A stretch of DNA of 64,000 nt from Methylovorus mays. Its GTDB lineage: Bacteria > Pseudomonadota > Gammaproteobacteria > Burkholderiales > Methylophilaceae. A program made the translations under genes and the position numbers. Positions 39,963-49,422 of this stretch are shown here, in pieces. Numbering within the stretch: the stretch's first letter is position 1; each line of letters begins with the position of its first letter. The stretch spans positions 248,001 to 312,000 of the forward strand of contig NZ_JAJAVG010000004.1 in assembly GCF_020531915.1 (NCBI RefSeq). Reading direction: 5' to 3'. The notes under the pieces are model-generated. The model made no database searches. It was given only the letters and a program-made list of their open reading frames with translations, and was not told the origin of the DNA.

Positions 39963-40717
39963 CCATGCTGGGCGTAGGCTCCAGCGCCGGCACGCCGGTG
40001 GTGGGCTGCCAGTGTGCAACCTGCTGCTCGAGTGATACGCGCAACAAGCGCACACGCTGTTCTTCGGCCATTACCTTTCCGGATGGTGAAGTGGTGCTGA
40101 TTGATACAGGGCCGGACCTGCGTTTCCAAGCGCTACGCGAAGGCCTGAATCGCGTGGATGCGGTACTGTATACCCATACGCATGCTGATCACCTGCACGG
40201 TATTGATGATCTGCGGGCGTTCTGCCAGATACAACGGCAGCAGATTCCCTTGTATGGCAAGGCAGATGCCTTGGCCCATATTGCCGACAAGTTTGGCTAT
40301 ACCATCCGTGAGCCGAGCGACTTCTGGGATTTACCCGTGCTGGGGCTGAATGAGATAAAGGCGCCGTTTGAATTGTTTGGCAAGACCGTCACCCCGATAC
40401 CAGTCAAACATGGCCATAGCGATATTCTGGGTTTTCGCATCGGTAACCTGGCTTACCTGACCGATGTATCCGAAATTCCCGAGGCTTCACTTGCATTGTT
40501 GCAAGGCCTGGATTTTCTGTTGCTGGATTGCCTGCGCTACAAGCCGCACTACACGCATATCAACCTGGAACAAAGCCTCGAATATGCTGCCCGAATTGCC
40601 GCAGGCAACACCTATCTGATCCACATGACGCATGAGATGGAATATGCGGCGGTGACTTCACTGCTGCCGCCCAAGGTGCATGTCGGCTATGACGGATTGC
40701 AATTACATTTTGAATGA
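39953..40717 (+). CDS. PhnP-like metallo-beta-lactamase fold hydrolase
   Basis: A 254-residue metallo-hydrolase. The zinc motif THTHADHLHGIDDLR (HxHxDH), VKHGHSDILGFR and HINLEQSLEYA match the PhnP/phosphodiesterase branch. An N-terminal Cys cluster (VGCQCATCCSSD) resembles the structural zinc site of PhnP. No other phosphonate genes are present, so a role as a general cyclic phosphodiesterase is as likely. Coupled to the TatD gene. Confidence 0.85.
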   Translation: MQLTMLGVGSSAGTPVVGCQCATCCSSDTRNKRTRCSSAITFPDGEVVLIDTGPDLRFQALREGLNRVDAVLYTHTHADHLHGIDDLRAFCQIQRQQIPLYGKADALAHIADKFGYTIREPSDFWDLPVLGLNEIKAPFELFGKTVTPIPVKHGHSDILGFRIGNLAYLTDVSEIPEASLALLQGLDFLLLDCLRYKPHYTHINLEQSLEYAARIAAGNTYLIHMTHEMEYAAVTSLLPPKVHVGYDGLQLHFE

Positions 40718-40797
40718 GCACGAAGTGAAACTATCCTGCTGCATGTGCTGCCTAAAAGTGCGATAATCGCCCCCTCAAACGTGTATCGGAACTCACT

Positions 40798-41211
40798 ATG
40801 CAACTGAATACCATGCAATTGACCAAGACTTTTTCTGCTTCTGTGCTGCTGGCGGCCGTATTTGCCGTGACTGCATTGCCTGCCATGGCTGCCGACACCG
40901 CTCCTGCCAAGGCTACGGCTGCAAAAAAAGGCAATTATTCAGAAACCGATTTCTTGCGTGCATTCAGCGGCAAGTCGCGTCAGGTCGTCACCGAGCGCCT
41001 GGGCAAGCCTGTGAAAAAAGAACAATCTGTTATGCCATCCAATGCAGCTGGCGTTGTGGGTAAACAGCTCGATACCTCCAAGCCAGTCAATGTGGAAATG
41101 TGGTACTACAACAATCTGGTCGAATATTCTCCTAAAAAGACCTACAAGGTGACCGAGCTGACTTTCGTGAATGACCGTTGCATGAACATCGCTTTCTTCA
41201 ACAATCGTTGA
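40798..41211 (+). CDS. Small exported protein of unknown function
   Basis: A 137-residue protein with a signal peptide ending at LPAMAAD (about residue 31). The mature part is basic and has one conserved-looking block, YSETDFLRAFSGKSRQVVTERLGKP, and ends VNDRCMNIAFFNNR. The helix followed by RLGKP and a WYY strand recalls the BamE/SmpA fold, but the match is weak. A GATAAT -10 candidate lies at 40762, and a strong terminator follows. Function unknown. Confidence 0.7.
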   Translation: MQLNTMQLTKTFSASVLLAAVFAVTALPAMAADTAPAKATAAKKGNYSETDFLRAFSGKSRQVVTERLGKPVKKEQSVMPSNAAGVVGKQLDTSKPVNVEMWYYNNLVEYSPKKTYKVTELTFVNDRCMNIAFFNNR

Positions 41212-41227
41212 TTTTTGCATGTCCAGT

Positions 41228-41255
41228 AAAAAGGCTGCCCTTGGCAGCCTTTTTT
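41228..41255. terminator. Bidirectional terminator
   Basis: AAAAAGGCTGCC pairs with GGCAGCCTTTTT around a 3-nt loop. It lies between the small exported protein gene (rightward) and the LysR gene (leftward) and can serve both. Confidence 0.9.
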
Positions 41256-41271
41256 ATTATCCAGGAGTGCA

Positions 41272-42189
41272 TTACAGCATTGTTGGCATCACGGATTCCT
41301 TGGCCATCTGCTCTGCCAGGTAATCAAACACAATGCGCACGCGGGGAGCGACCGGGCCGCGTTGTGGACGGTAGACATACAGGGTCCAGGGTTCCACGGT
41401 GTAATCTTCCAGTAGCGGGACCAGACGCCCCTCGCGTACATGCGGAATCGCCATGCAACTCCCGATTTGCCCGATACCAATCCCATCCAGCACGGCCTGC
41501 ATTTCCAGCTGGGAATCATTGGTGAGCAACACCTGGTTATTGATCTGCAACTGCTGGCTTCGCGCAAACATCCATGGCCATGCCCGGCCACTGCTGGGAG
41601 CGATGAGTCCCGTGGTCGGCATATTGAGCAAATCCTGCGGCGTTAATGGTTTGCCTATGCGCTTGATCAGTGCAGGGGACGCCACACTCCAAAACGCCAC
41701 CCGGCTTGCTGCTTTGGCAATAAAGCCGTTGTCTTTCAGCGTGGCGCCCACCCGGATGCCAATGTCGATCTGCTCGTCAATGACGTCCGCAATATTGTCC
41801 GACAGGCGTATATCAAACTGAATGCCGGGATAAGAGGTGGAGAGGTCACGCAGCAGGGGGAGCAGAAAGGTGCGCCCTATGCCCATGGGTACCGTGATGC
41901 GCACCAGCCCACCGAATTCGCTGGGCTTGCTGCCCGCACCCGGCGTGAAGAGATTATCGACATCCGCCAAGGCTTTCCGGGCTTCAAGGGCAAAACCGCG
42001 GCCAAACTCGGTGATGCGGATTTGCCGCGTATTGCGGTGAAACAACAGCTCACCCAGGGCGTATTCCAGATCCTTGATCGCGCGCGTCACGGCTTGCGGC
42101 GAGATACCCAGTCTAAGGGCGGCTTCCTTGAAACTGTTGGCATCTGCCGCCGCGCAAAATATCCGCATCATTTCCAGTTTGTTCGTCAT
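41272..42189 (-). CDS. LysR-type transcriptional regulator
   Basis: A 305-residue LTTR. The winged helix-turn-helix reads FKEAALRLGISPQAVTRAIKDLE in the first 40 residues, and the effector-binding domain follows. It is divergent from the xdhC-mocA-iorAB genes with a 164-bp shared gap that holds two short palindromes, so it probably controls that module and itself. The inducer is unknown but may be the substrate of the molybdenum hydroxylase (inference). Confidence 0.88.
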   Translation of the reverse strand: MTNKLEMMRIFCAAADANSFKEAALRLGISPQAVTRAIKDLEYALGELLFHRNTRQIRITEFGRGFALEARKALADVDNLFTPGAGSKPSEFGGLVRITVPMGIGRTFLLPLLRDLSTSYPGIQFDIRLSDNIADVIDEQIDIGIRVGATLKDNGFIAKAASRVAFWSVASPALIKRIGKPLTPQDLLNMPTTGLIAPSSGRAWPWMFARSQQLQINNQVLLTNDSQLEMQAVLDGIGIGQIGSCMAIPHVREGRLVPLLEDYTVEPWTLYVYRPQRGPVAPRVRIVFDYLAEQMAKESVMPTML

Positions 42190-42220
42190 GCATGCATTCC
42201 TGATGGTAATGCTTTGTATT

Positions 42221-42237
42221 ATTCCACAATCTGGAAT
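42221..42237. promoter_or_regulatory. LysR-box-like palindrome
   Basis: ATTCCA-CAATC-TGGAAT has perfect 6-bp arms and contains a T-N11-A core (T42223, A42235). It is 32 bp upstream of the LysR start codon, in the divergent region. Confidence 0.5.
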
Positions 42238-42246
42238 TCTAAAATC

Positions 42247-42259
42247 ATGACTATGTCAT
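42247..42259. promoter_or_regulatory. Second palindrome in LysR/xdhC gap
   Basis: ATGAC-TAT-GTCAT lies 9 bp after the first palindrome, as an activation half-site would. Confidence 0.35.
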
Positions 42260-42353
42260 TTATCTGGAAGTCTTAAGCGGGCATAATGAAATTCTTACAC
42301 GCAAGTTTCATGTACCTCTTGTCTTCACACCTATGCCATTAGCGGGGAGCGCC

Positions 42354-43343
42354 ATGGATAGCGTCGATTTTTCAGTATTCACCACGGCCCTTGAGTGGGC
42401 GCGAAAAAAGCAGCCATTGTGGCTCATGACCGTGGTTGAAACCTTTGGCTCCAGCCCAAGGCCCATAGGAGCCATGCTGGTTTTACGTGTGGATGGCCTG
42501 ATGGTGGGCTCGGTTTCTGGCGGCTGTATCGAAGACGATCTCGCCGATAAAGCGCGCCTCGGCCAACTGCCGCAGCACAAAGCCGAACTACTCACCTATG
42601 GCGTCACCACGGAAGAAGCGCGTCGCTTTGGTTTGCCGTGCGGTGGTGTGCTCAAGGTGCTTGCCGAGCCTATACATGATCATCGCTGGTTACAGCAAAT
42701 CCTGAGCCTTGTTGCGGAGCATCGCCTGGTATCCCGCACCTTGGTGCTGGAAACGCTGAATGTGGTGGTGAACGATGCGACTCCTGACAACAGACTGCAG
42801 CTCAGTGCTACCCACTTGACTACAGTTCATGGCCCCCGTTGGCGCATGTTGATCATTGGCGCCGGGCAAACCTCGGTCTATCTCGCCCAGATGGCACAAG
42901 CGCTGGATTACGAAGTGATCGTCTGTGATCCCCGCGAAGAATTCAGGCAGACATGGTCGGTCCCCGGCACCCACATCATCGGTGATATGCCGGACGATGC
43001 CATTTTGTCGCAGCAGGTTGATAGCCGCACAGCGGTCATCGCGCTGACCCACGATCCCAAACTGGATGACATGGCCTTACTGGAAGCATTGAAGTCGCCA
43101 GCGTTTTATGTGGGGGCACTGGGTTCGCATCGTACCAACCAGCACCGCCGCGAACGCCTGGCCATGTTTGACCTCACGCCTGAGGAAATTGATCGCCTGC
43201 ATGGCCCGGTGGGCCTCAGTATTGGCAGCCGCACACCACCGGAGATTGCGGTGGCGATCGTGGCCCACCTGGTGTCCATACGCAATCACCCCCAATTCAA
43301 TGCCGCCTCGTTTCAACAAACTGAGTTCAAGCAGCATGCCTGA
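42354..43343 (+). CDS. xdhC: XdhC family molybdenum-cofactor insertion protein
   Basis: A 329-residue XdhC/CoxI protein. The N-terminal half has SSPRPIGAMLV and GSVSGGCIEDDL, with the Cys implicated in cofactor handling. The C-terminal half is a Rossmann domain (LIIGAGQTSVYLAQ, then GALGSHRTNQHRRERL). XdhC binds and helps sulfurate Mo-MCD before insertion into xanthine-oxidase-family enzymes. GGGGAG six bases before the ATG at 42354 favours that start over one seven codons earlier. It overlaps the next gene by 8 bp. Confidence 0.9.
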   Translation: MDSVDFSVFTTALEWARKKQPLWLMTVVETFGSSPRPIGAMLVLRVDGLMVGSVSGGCIEDDLADKARLGQLPQHKAELLTYGVTTEEARRFGLPCGGVLKVLAEPIHDHRWLQQILSLVAEHRLVSRTLVLETLNVVVNDATPDNRLQLSATHLTTVHGPRWRMLIIGAGQTSVYLAQMAQALDYEVIVCDPREEFRQTWSVPGTHIIGDMPDDAILSQQVDSRTAVIALTHDPKLDDMALLEALKSPAFYVGALGSHRTNQHRRERLAMFDLTPEEIDRLHGPVGLSIGSRTPPEIAVAIVAHLVSIRNHPQFNAASFQQTEFKQHA

Positions 43344-44013
43344 CATCGGCATGCATGAGATTAGCGCGATTGTATTGGCCGCCGGCAGTTCATCACGCTT
43401 TGGCGGACCCAAGCTGATGCAGCCGCTGACAGGGGATGCAAGTGCCATGTGCGTGCTTTCACATGCTTTGCAGCCTTGGCTGGCGAGTTTTCCCCATGTG
43501 CAGGTGGTGGTGCCACCTGAGCACAAGGCGCTGCGGACACAGGTCGAGCGCGAGTTGCACAGGGCTGATCGCATTCACTGGCTGGCATGCGAGCAATCAG
43601 CATTGGGCATGGGCCATAGCCTGGCCTTTGGCGTGGCACAAACCGCCCAGGCCGGTGCCTGGCTGATCGGGCTGGGCGACATGCCGGACATACAAGCCAG
43701 CACCTTGCAATTACTGGCAGCCAGGCTTGCCAGCGGTAACACCTTGGTTGCACCCGCGCATGCCGGCAAGCGTGGGCACCCCGTCGGGTTTTCTGCCCAG
43801 TTTCGCCAGTCCTTGATGGCATGTGAGGGTGATCAGGGTGCCAGAAGGGTGTTGCAGGAGCATATGCACCAACTGTTGACGCTGGATGTCGACGACGCCG
43901 GCGTGCTGTTTGATATTGATACCGTGGCCGACTGGCAACGCCGCATGTTGGCTGTTGCCACCCCCAGGTTTCTGCCTAGGGCAGATGTTGAATTTTCCCG
44001 CTTTGACTTTTAA
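43336..44013 (+). CDS. mocA: MocA-like molybdenum cofactor cytidylyltransferase
   Basis: A 225-residue nucleotidyltransferase of the MobA/MocA family. AIVLAAGSSSRFGGPKLMQPL is the nucleotide loop, GLGDMPDI holds the metal Asp, and RGHPVGFSAQFR is typical of MocA. MocA joins CMP to molybdopterin to form the MCD cofactor used by the adjacent hydroxylase. The start at 43336 lies within the end of xdhC; an alternative ATG is five codons later. A GTP-specific MobA is less likely given the context. Confidence 0.85.
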   Translation: MPDIGMHEISAIVLAAGSSSRFGGPKLMQPLTGDASAMCVLSHALQPWLASFPHVQVVVPPEHKALRTQVERELHRADRIHWLACEQSALGMGHSLAFGVAQTAQAGAWLIGLGDMPDIQASTLQLLAARLASGNTLVAPAHAGKRGHPVGFSAQFRQSLMACEGDQGARRVLQEHMHQLLTLDVDDAGVLFDIDTVADWQRRMLAVATPRFLPRADVEFSRFDF

Positions 44014-44035
44014 CTTTTAACAAGATGAGGTAACC

Positions 44036-44506
44036 ATGATCACCTTGAATGTAAACGGCGACCAGCACGATCTGGATGTGACCGATGACACCCCCATTCT
44101 GTGGGCCTTGCGCGATGTAGTCGGCCTGACTGGCACCAAATTCGGGTGTGGCATGTCGCTTTGCGGCGCCTGTACCGTGCATCTGGATGGCAAACCGATA
44201 CGTTCCTGCGTCACGCCGGTATCCGCAGCCAATGGCAAGGAAATCACCACGATTGAAGGCATAGGTGCCAGCGAGCTCGGCAAGCGCGTACAGGACGCCT
44301 GGATTGAGCAGGAAGTGGTGCAGTGTGGCTACTGCCAGTCCGGCCAGATCATGTCCGCCGTTGCCTTGCTGAAGGAAAATGCGACGCCGTCGGATCAGGA
44401 CATCGATAATGCCATGTCGGGCAATATCTGCCGCTGCGCCACTTATGCGCGCATTCGTTCCGCCATCAAGCTGGCTGCCGGTCAGCCTGCCGCCAAGGAG
44501 GCATAA
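44036..44506 (+). CDS. iorA: 2Fe-2S subunit of xanthine-oxidase-family hydroxylase (IorA-like)
   Basis: A 156-residue small subunit. The plant-type [2Fe-2S] site is [15 protein letters not shown], and the second cluster is bound by CGYCQSGQ and CRCATY in the C-terminal helical domain. It passes electrons from the molybdenum site. The gene starts 22 bp after mocA and just precedes iorB. The isoquinoline oxidoreductase name denotes the two-subunit architecture without FAD; the real substrate is unknown and may be an aldehyde. Confidence 0.9.
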   Translation: MITLNVNGDQHDLDVTDDTPILWALRDVVGLTGTKFGCGMSLCGACTVHLDGKPIRSCVTPVSAANGKEITTIEGIGASELGKRVQDAWIEQEVVQCGYCQSGQIMSAVALLKENATPSDQDIDNAMSGNICRCATYARIRSAIKLAAGQPAAKEA

Positions 44507-44507
44507 C

Positions 44508-46703
44508 ATGCATATGCTGCCCGAAACGCAAACACCCGATACCGCGCGCGGGGATGTCAGCCGCCGCGATTTTCTTAAACTTTCTTCCGGTCTGGGCATA
44601 GGCCTATTGCTGGAGTTCAGCCTGCTGGGCACCGCCTGCAGCAAGCTGGGTATTGGCGGCAAGCAGGAATTTACGCCCAATGCCTTTATCCATATTGATC
44701 AGGATGGCGTCGTGACCATCGTCGCGCACAAGGTGGAAATGGGGCAGGGGACGTATACCTCCATGCCCATGCTGATCGCCGAAGAGCTTGAAGTCGACGT
44801 CAGCAAGGTCAAGCTGCAACACGCACCGCCGGATGACAAAGCCTATGGCGATGCCTTGCTGGGCGCGCAGATTACGGGTGGCTCCACCTCCGTGCGCGGT
44901 GCCTGGAAGCCCCTGCGTGAAGCAGGCGCCCGTGCACGCATGATGCTGATCCAGGTGGCCGCCGATGAGTGGAAAGTCCGCCCCGAGACCTGCTATGCCG
45001 AAAATGGCGAAGTCGTCCATCAGCCAACTGGGCGTCGCGTGCCGTATGGCGATCTGGTGGAAAAGGCCTCGCGGTTGCCTGCACCTACCGCCGTCACCCT
45101 CAAGGATCCCAAAGACTTCAAGATCATCGGCAAGCCTGTGCATCGGCTGGATTCGCCGTCCAAAGTGAATGGCACCGCCGAGTTTGGCATTGATGTCAAA
45201 GTGCCGGACATGAAAATCGCCACCGTCAGCGCCAGCCCGGTATTTGGCGGCAAACTGGTGTCAGTCGATGACAGCGATGCCAAAAAGATTCAGGGCTTTC
45301 AGCAGGTGATCAAGCTGGACAATGCCGTGGCCGTGATTGCCGACCATATGTGGGCGGCCAAGCAGAGCCTGGCCGCCTTGAAAATCACCTGGGATGACGG
45401 CGAGCATGCCAGTTTCTCCAGCGCCAGTCTGCGCGAAGACATTGCCAAGGCTTCCGAAGCCAAAGGGGCCGTGGCCAAGAACACGGGCAATGCGCCTGGC
45501 GTGATTGCCTCTGCCGACAAGAAGCTGGAAGCGGTTTATGAACTGCCGTTCCTCGCCCATGCCACCATGGAGCCGATCAATTGCACCGTGCATGTACAGG
45601 ACGATGGCTGCGATATCTGGGTCGGCACCCAAGTGCCCGTGGTTGCACAGATGGTGGCTGCCCAATTGACTGGCCTGGCGCAAGACAAGGTGCGGATTCA
45701 TAACCATCTCCTGGGTGGTGGATTTGGCCGTCGACTGGAAGTTGACTCGGTGGCGCAAGCGGTATCCATCGCCAAGCAGGTCAACTTCCCAGTCAAAGTG
45801 GTATGGACGCGTGAGGAAGATATACAGCACGATATGTACCGTCCGTATTATTACGACCGTATCTCGGCTGCGATCGACGAGCAGGGCAATCCGCAAGCCT
45901 GGCAGCATCACATCACCGGCTCGTCCATCATGGCGCGCTTTTTCCCGGCCGCGGTGAAGGATGGCGTAGACCCGGATGCGGTCGAAGGGGCGACCGATCT
46001 GCAATATGCCGTGCCGAATGTGTATGTCGATTACGTGCGTCACGAGCCACCTTTGCCCACCGCTTTCTGGCGTGGTGTGGGCCCCACCCATAATATTTTT
46101 GTGGTGGAGAGCTTTATTGACGAGCTGGCCGCCAACGCAGGCAAGGATCCCGTGGCGTATCGTCTCGCCTTACTGAAAAACGCCCCGCGCGCCAAAGCGG
46201 TGCTGGAGCTGGCGGCAGAAAAAGCCAACTGGTCAACGCCAGTGGCAGCGCCTGCCAAGGGCAAGGCTGGCAAAGGCGTCTCGGTGCTGTTTGCCTTTGG
46301 CAGCTACATTGTCCAGGTGGTGGAAGTGGAAGTCGATCCTGATCAGCAGGTACGGGTGAAGAAGGTGGTCTGCGTGGTGGACTGCGGCTATACCGTGAAC
46401 CCTGACACCGTGCGTGCCCAGATGGAAGGCGGCATCATGTTTGGTATTACTGGTGCGCTGTGGGGTGAAATCAACTTTGAGCAGGGCCGTGTGCAGGAAA
46501 GCAATTTCCATAATTACCGCATGATGCGCATGAATGAAGCGCCAGTGGTCGAGGTGCATCTGGTGCCCAGCCAGGAAAACCCCGGCGGTATCGGTGAGCC
46601 AGGCACGTCTGCCGTGATGCCTGCGGTGGCCAATGCCGTATTTGCCGCTACTGGCAAACGCGTGCGCAAGCTGCCGATTGCCAAGGCGCTCACGACCACC
46701 TGA
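44508..46703 (+). CDS. iorB: Molybdopterin-binding hydroxylase large subunit (IorB-like), Tat exported
   Basis: A 731-residue catalytic subunit. A twin-arginine signal (SRRDFLK at residues 18-24, then a hydrophobic stretch) shows export of the folded enzyme to the periplasm. MCD-binding segments include LGGGFGRRLE, RGVGPTHNIFVVESFIDELA and, near the C-terminus, IGEPGTSAVMPAVANA with the expected catalytic Glu. No FAD subunit or cytochrome gene follows, so its electron acceptor must be encoded elsewhere. AAGGAG is seven bases before the ATG. Confidence 0.9.
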   Translation: MHMLPETQTPDTARGDVSRRDFLKLSSGLGIGLLLEFSLLGTACSKLGIGGKQEFTPNAFIHIDQDGVVTIVAHKVEMGQGTYTSMPMLIAEELEVDVSKVKLQHAPPDDKAYGDALLGAQITGGSTSVRGAWKPLREAGARARMMLIQVAADEWKVRPETCYAENGEVVHQPTGRRVPYGDLVEKASRLPAPTAVTLKDPKDFKIIGKPVHRLDSPSKVNGTAEFGIDVKVPDMKIATVSASPVFGGKLVSVDDSDAKKIQGFQQVIKLDNAVAVIADHMWAAKQSLAALKITWDDGEHASFSSASLREDIAKASEAKGAVAKNTGNAPGVIASADKKLEAVYELPFLAHATMEPINCTVHVQDDGCDIWVGTQVPVVAQMVAAQLTGLAQDKVRIHNHLLGGGFGRRLEVDSVAQAVSIAKQVNFPVKVVWTREEDIQHDMYRPYYYDRISAAIDEQGNPQAWQHHITGSSIMARFFPAAVKDGVDPDAVEGATDLQYAVPNVYVDYVRHEPPLPTAFWRGVGPTHNIFVVESFIDELAANAGKDPVAYRLALLKNAPRAKAVLELAAEKANWSTPVAAPAKGKAGKGVSVLFAFGSYIVQVVEVEVDPDQQVRVKKVVCVVDCGYTVNPDTVRAQMEGGIMFGITGALWGEINFEQGRVQESNFHNYRMMRMNEAPVVEVHLVPSQENPGGIGEPGTSAVMPAVANAVFAATGKRVRKLPIAKALTTT

Positions 46704-46786
46704 GCCCGCAGTCAGACCTGAGATCCTGGCTTCCATCGGGGATGGGATTGCCGGGATGACAGGGCGGTGGTGTAAGTTTGCTGAAG

Positions 46787-46815
46787 AGGCCGACCTTAAC
46801 CGGGTCGGCCTTTTT
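46787..46815 (+). terminator. Terminator after iorB
   Basis: AGGCCGACC pairs with GGTCGGCCT around a 7-nt loop, followed by TTTT. It lies in the 293-bp gap between iorB and the oxidase genes; the remainder of that gap should carry the oxidase promoter, but I see no clear FNR-type site in it. Confidence 0.88.
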
Positions 46816-46996
46816 CATGCCGATGCATCAGGGCAGGCATGCCAACAGGCGCCTTTTCGGCATCACACTGTACCGATCAAATAGCGCCTGACTGTGCATT
46901 GCATAGTGCCGTGCTTATCCTTAGGATTTAATTGGAAATTTATCTGGTGTTAGCAGGGTCATATGCCCAGACAGCCAGAAAACCTGAGGATGCATC

Positions 46997-48415
46997 ATGT
47001 CAGTTTTAGCGTTGGATCTTGCCCGCATACAATTCGGGTTCACCATCTCGTTTCACATCGTGTTTCCCGCCATCACTATCGGCATGGCGAGCTACCTGGC
47101 TGTACTGGAGGGCTTGTGGCTTAAGACCAAACAGGCCCATTACCTCGAACTCTACCGCTACTGGTCGCGCATCTTCGCCCTGACATTTGGCATGGGCGTG
47201 GTGTCGGGGCTAGTGATGGCTTATCAGTTTGGTACCAACTGGTCGGGGTTTTCCAATTATGCCGGCAGCGTGACGGGGCCCTTGCTGGCGTACGAAGTGC
47301 TGACGGCGTTTTTTCTTGAAGCAGGTTTTCTCGGTGTCATGCTGTTTGGCTGGAACAAAGTCGGGCCCGGCCTGCATTTTGTCTCCACACTCATGGTGGC
47401 GGTCGGCACCCTGATTTCCGCCACCTGGATTCTTGCCTCCAATAGCTGGATGCATACGCCACAGGGGGTGGCCCTGATTGATGGGCGATTGATCCCGGTG
47501 GACTGGTGGCAGATTATTTTCAATCCTTCCTTCCCATATCGCCTGATGCACATGGTGGTCGCCGCTTATCTGGCCACCGCCTTGCTGGTCGCGGCTGTCG
47601 GCGCCTGGCATCTCTTGCGCGGTACCGCCACCAAGGCGGTGCGTACCATGTTTTCCATGGGCATGTGGATGGCCTTGCTGGTTGCTCCGGTACAGGCGGT
47701 GATTGGTGACTTCCATGGCCTGAATACACTGGAACATCAGCCCGCCAAAATCGCGGCCATTGAAGGTCACTGGGAAAACAAACCCGGGGAAGCCACGCCG
47801 CTTATTTTGTTCGGCTGGCCCGACATGGCCGCAGAAAAAACCCATTTCGCCTTGGAAATCCCGCACCTCGGCAGTCTTATCCTGCGCCACTCCTGGGATG
47901 CGCCCATTCCTGCGCTGAAAGAGTTTGCGCCGGAAGATCGGCCGAATGCCACCATTGTGTTCTGGTCATTCCGCATCATGGTGGGCCTGGGCATGCTGAT
48001 GATCTTACTCGGTGTGATCTCTGCCTGGCTGCGCTGGCGCGGTCGTTTGTATGACACCAGGCCCTTTCTGCGCTTTGCCCTCTGTATGGGGCCTGCCGGG
48101 GTGCTGGCTATCCTGGCGGGCTGGTACACCACCGAGATAGGCCGTCAGCCGTGGGTGGTGTATGGCATGCTGCGCACGGCGGATGCCGTTACGCCTCACA
48201 GTGCCGCAGAAGTCGGCCTGACGCTCGTGCTGTTTGTGCTGATCTACCTGCTGGTGTTTGGCGCCGGTGTGGCTTATCTGCTCAGACTCATGCGCGTTGC
48301 GCCGCAGCCTGACGAAACCCCAGCCAGCACACCCGATCTGGAAGAAGACCATGTCTTTACCCTGGCACCGGAATTCAGTGCCGACAAGCCCGGCTCAACC
48401 GAAGGAGGACGCTAA
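46997..48415 (+). CDS. cioA: Cytochrome bd-type quinol oxidase subunit I (CioA type)
   Basis: A 472-residue membrane subunit. His20 in FTISFHIVFP should bind heme b595, and YRLMHMVVAAYL holds a b558 ligand. GRQPWVVYGMLRT is the GRxPW motif of the quinol side. The Q loop between helices 6 and 7 is short, which is the cyanide-insensitive (CioA) form and not E. coli CydA. It reduces oxygen directly with quinol electrons. It is followed 2 bp later by cioB. Confidence 0.92.
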   Translation: MSVLALDLARIQFGFTISFHIVFPAITIGMASYLAVLEGLWLKTKQAHYLELYRYWSRIFALTFGMGVVSGLVMAYQFGTNWSGFSNYAGSVTGPLLAYEVLTAFFLEAGFLGVMLFGWNKVGPGLHFVSTLMVAVGTLISATWILASNSWMHTPQGVALIDGRLIPVDWWQIIFNPSFPYRLMHMVVAAYLATALLVAAVGAWHLLRGTATKAVRTMFSMGMWMALLVAPVQAVIGDFHGLNTLEHQPAKIAAIEGHWENKPGEATPLILFGWPDMAAEKTHFALEIPHLGSLILRHSWDAPIPALKEFAPEDRPNATIVFWSFRIMVGLGMLMILLGVISAWLRWRGRLYDTRPFLRFALCMGPAGVLAILAGWYTTEIGRQPWVVYGMLRTADAVTPHSAAEVGLTLVLFVLIYLLVFGAGVAYLLRLMRVAPQPDETPASTPDLEEDHVFTLAPEFSADKPGSTEGGR

Positions 48416-48417
48416 TC

Positions 48418-49422
48418 ATGGAAGCCAATCTACCCCTGATCTGGGCCGGGATTATCCTGTTCGGCATCATGATGTACATCATCATGGATGGATTCGATCT
48501 TGGCATCGGCATTCTCTATCCCTTTTTCAGCGACCGGCATGACCGCGACGTGATGATGAATACGGTGGCGCCGGTGTGGGATGGCAATGAAACCTGGCTG
48601 GTGCTGGGTGGCGCAGGCTTGCTGGCGGCATTCCCGCAAGCCTATTCCATCATCCTCAGCGCCTTGTATCTGCCGCTGATCTTCATGCTGATGGCGCTGA
48701 TTTTTCGGGGTGTTGCCTTCGAGTTTCGCTTCAAGGCGCGCGATCACGAGCGCCATTTCTGGGATAAAGCCTTCATAGGCGGTTCCATGGCGGCGACCTT
48801 TTTCCAGGGCGTGACTCTGGGCGCCTATATCCGCGGCATTCCAGCCGTGAATGGTGTCTACACGGGTGGTGCGCTGGATTGGCTGACACCATTTTCGCTG
48901 TTTACGGGAGTTGGCCTGCTGGCGACCTATGCTTTGCTGGGCAGCACCTGGCTGGTCATGAAAACCTCGGGCGAGCTGCAGGCGACGTGTTACCGGCTGT
49001 CGCGCGCGTTAGGTTTGGTCTTGCTGGCGATTATTGCCATCATCAGCTTGTGGACACCTTTCATCGATAGCCGCATCGCCGCGCGCTGGTTCGGGCCTGA
49101 TATGTGGACCTTGCTGCCGATTCCGCTACTGGTGCTGTTCTGTTTCTACCAGTTGCAAAGAGCGTTGGCACGCAAGGCCGAGGTGTGGCCCTTTGTCTTT
49201 ACGTTAGCGTTGGTATTCCTGGGATATGTCGGTCTGGGCATCAGTGTGTGGCCAAATATCGTACCCCCTGACATCAGCATTCAGGCGGCCTCGGCACCCC
49301 CCCAGAGCCAGGGCTTTGCCCTGGTAGGCGCGGTGATCATTATTCCCATCATCCTGGTCTATACCGCCTGGGGATATTATGTGTTTCGGGGGAAAGTGCA
49401 TGCCGGCGAGGGCTACCATTAA
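48418..49422 (+). CDS. cioB: Cytochrome bd-type quinol oxidase subunit II (CioB type)
   Basis: A 334-residue membrane subunit with about eight hydrophobic segments. It begins ANLPLIWAGIILFGIMMYI and carries the CydB marker VWDGNETWLVLGG. It supports the heme-bearing subunit I. GGAGG precedes the ATG. The stop codon is followed without a gap by a 45-residue membrane peptide. Confidence 0.93.
   Translation: MEANLPLIWAGIILFGIMMYIIMDGFDLGIGILYPFFSDRHDRDVMMNTVAPVWDGNETWLVLGGAGLLAAFPQAYSIILSALYLPLIFMLMALIFRGVAFEFRFKARDHERHFWDKAFIGGSMAATFFQGVTLGAYIRGIPAVNGVYTGGALDWLTPFSLFTGVGLLATYALLGSTWLVMKTSGELQATCYRLSRALGLVLLAIIAIISLWTPFIDSRIAARWFGPDMWTLLPIPLLVLFCFYQLQRALARKAEVWPFVFTLALVFLGYVGLGISVWPNIVPPDISIQAASAPPQSQGFALVGAVIIIPIILVYTAWGYYVFRGKVHAGEGYH

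Noticed and set aside
46820-46996. FNR/ANR site before the bd oxidase genes
   Set aside because: No sequence close to TTGAT-N4-ATCAA is present.
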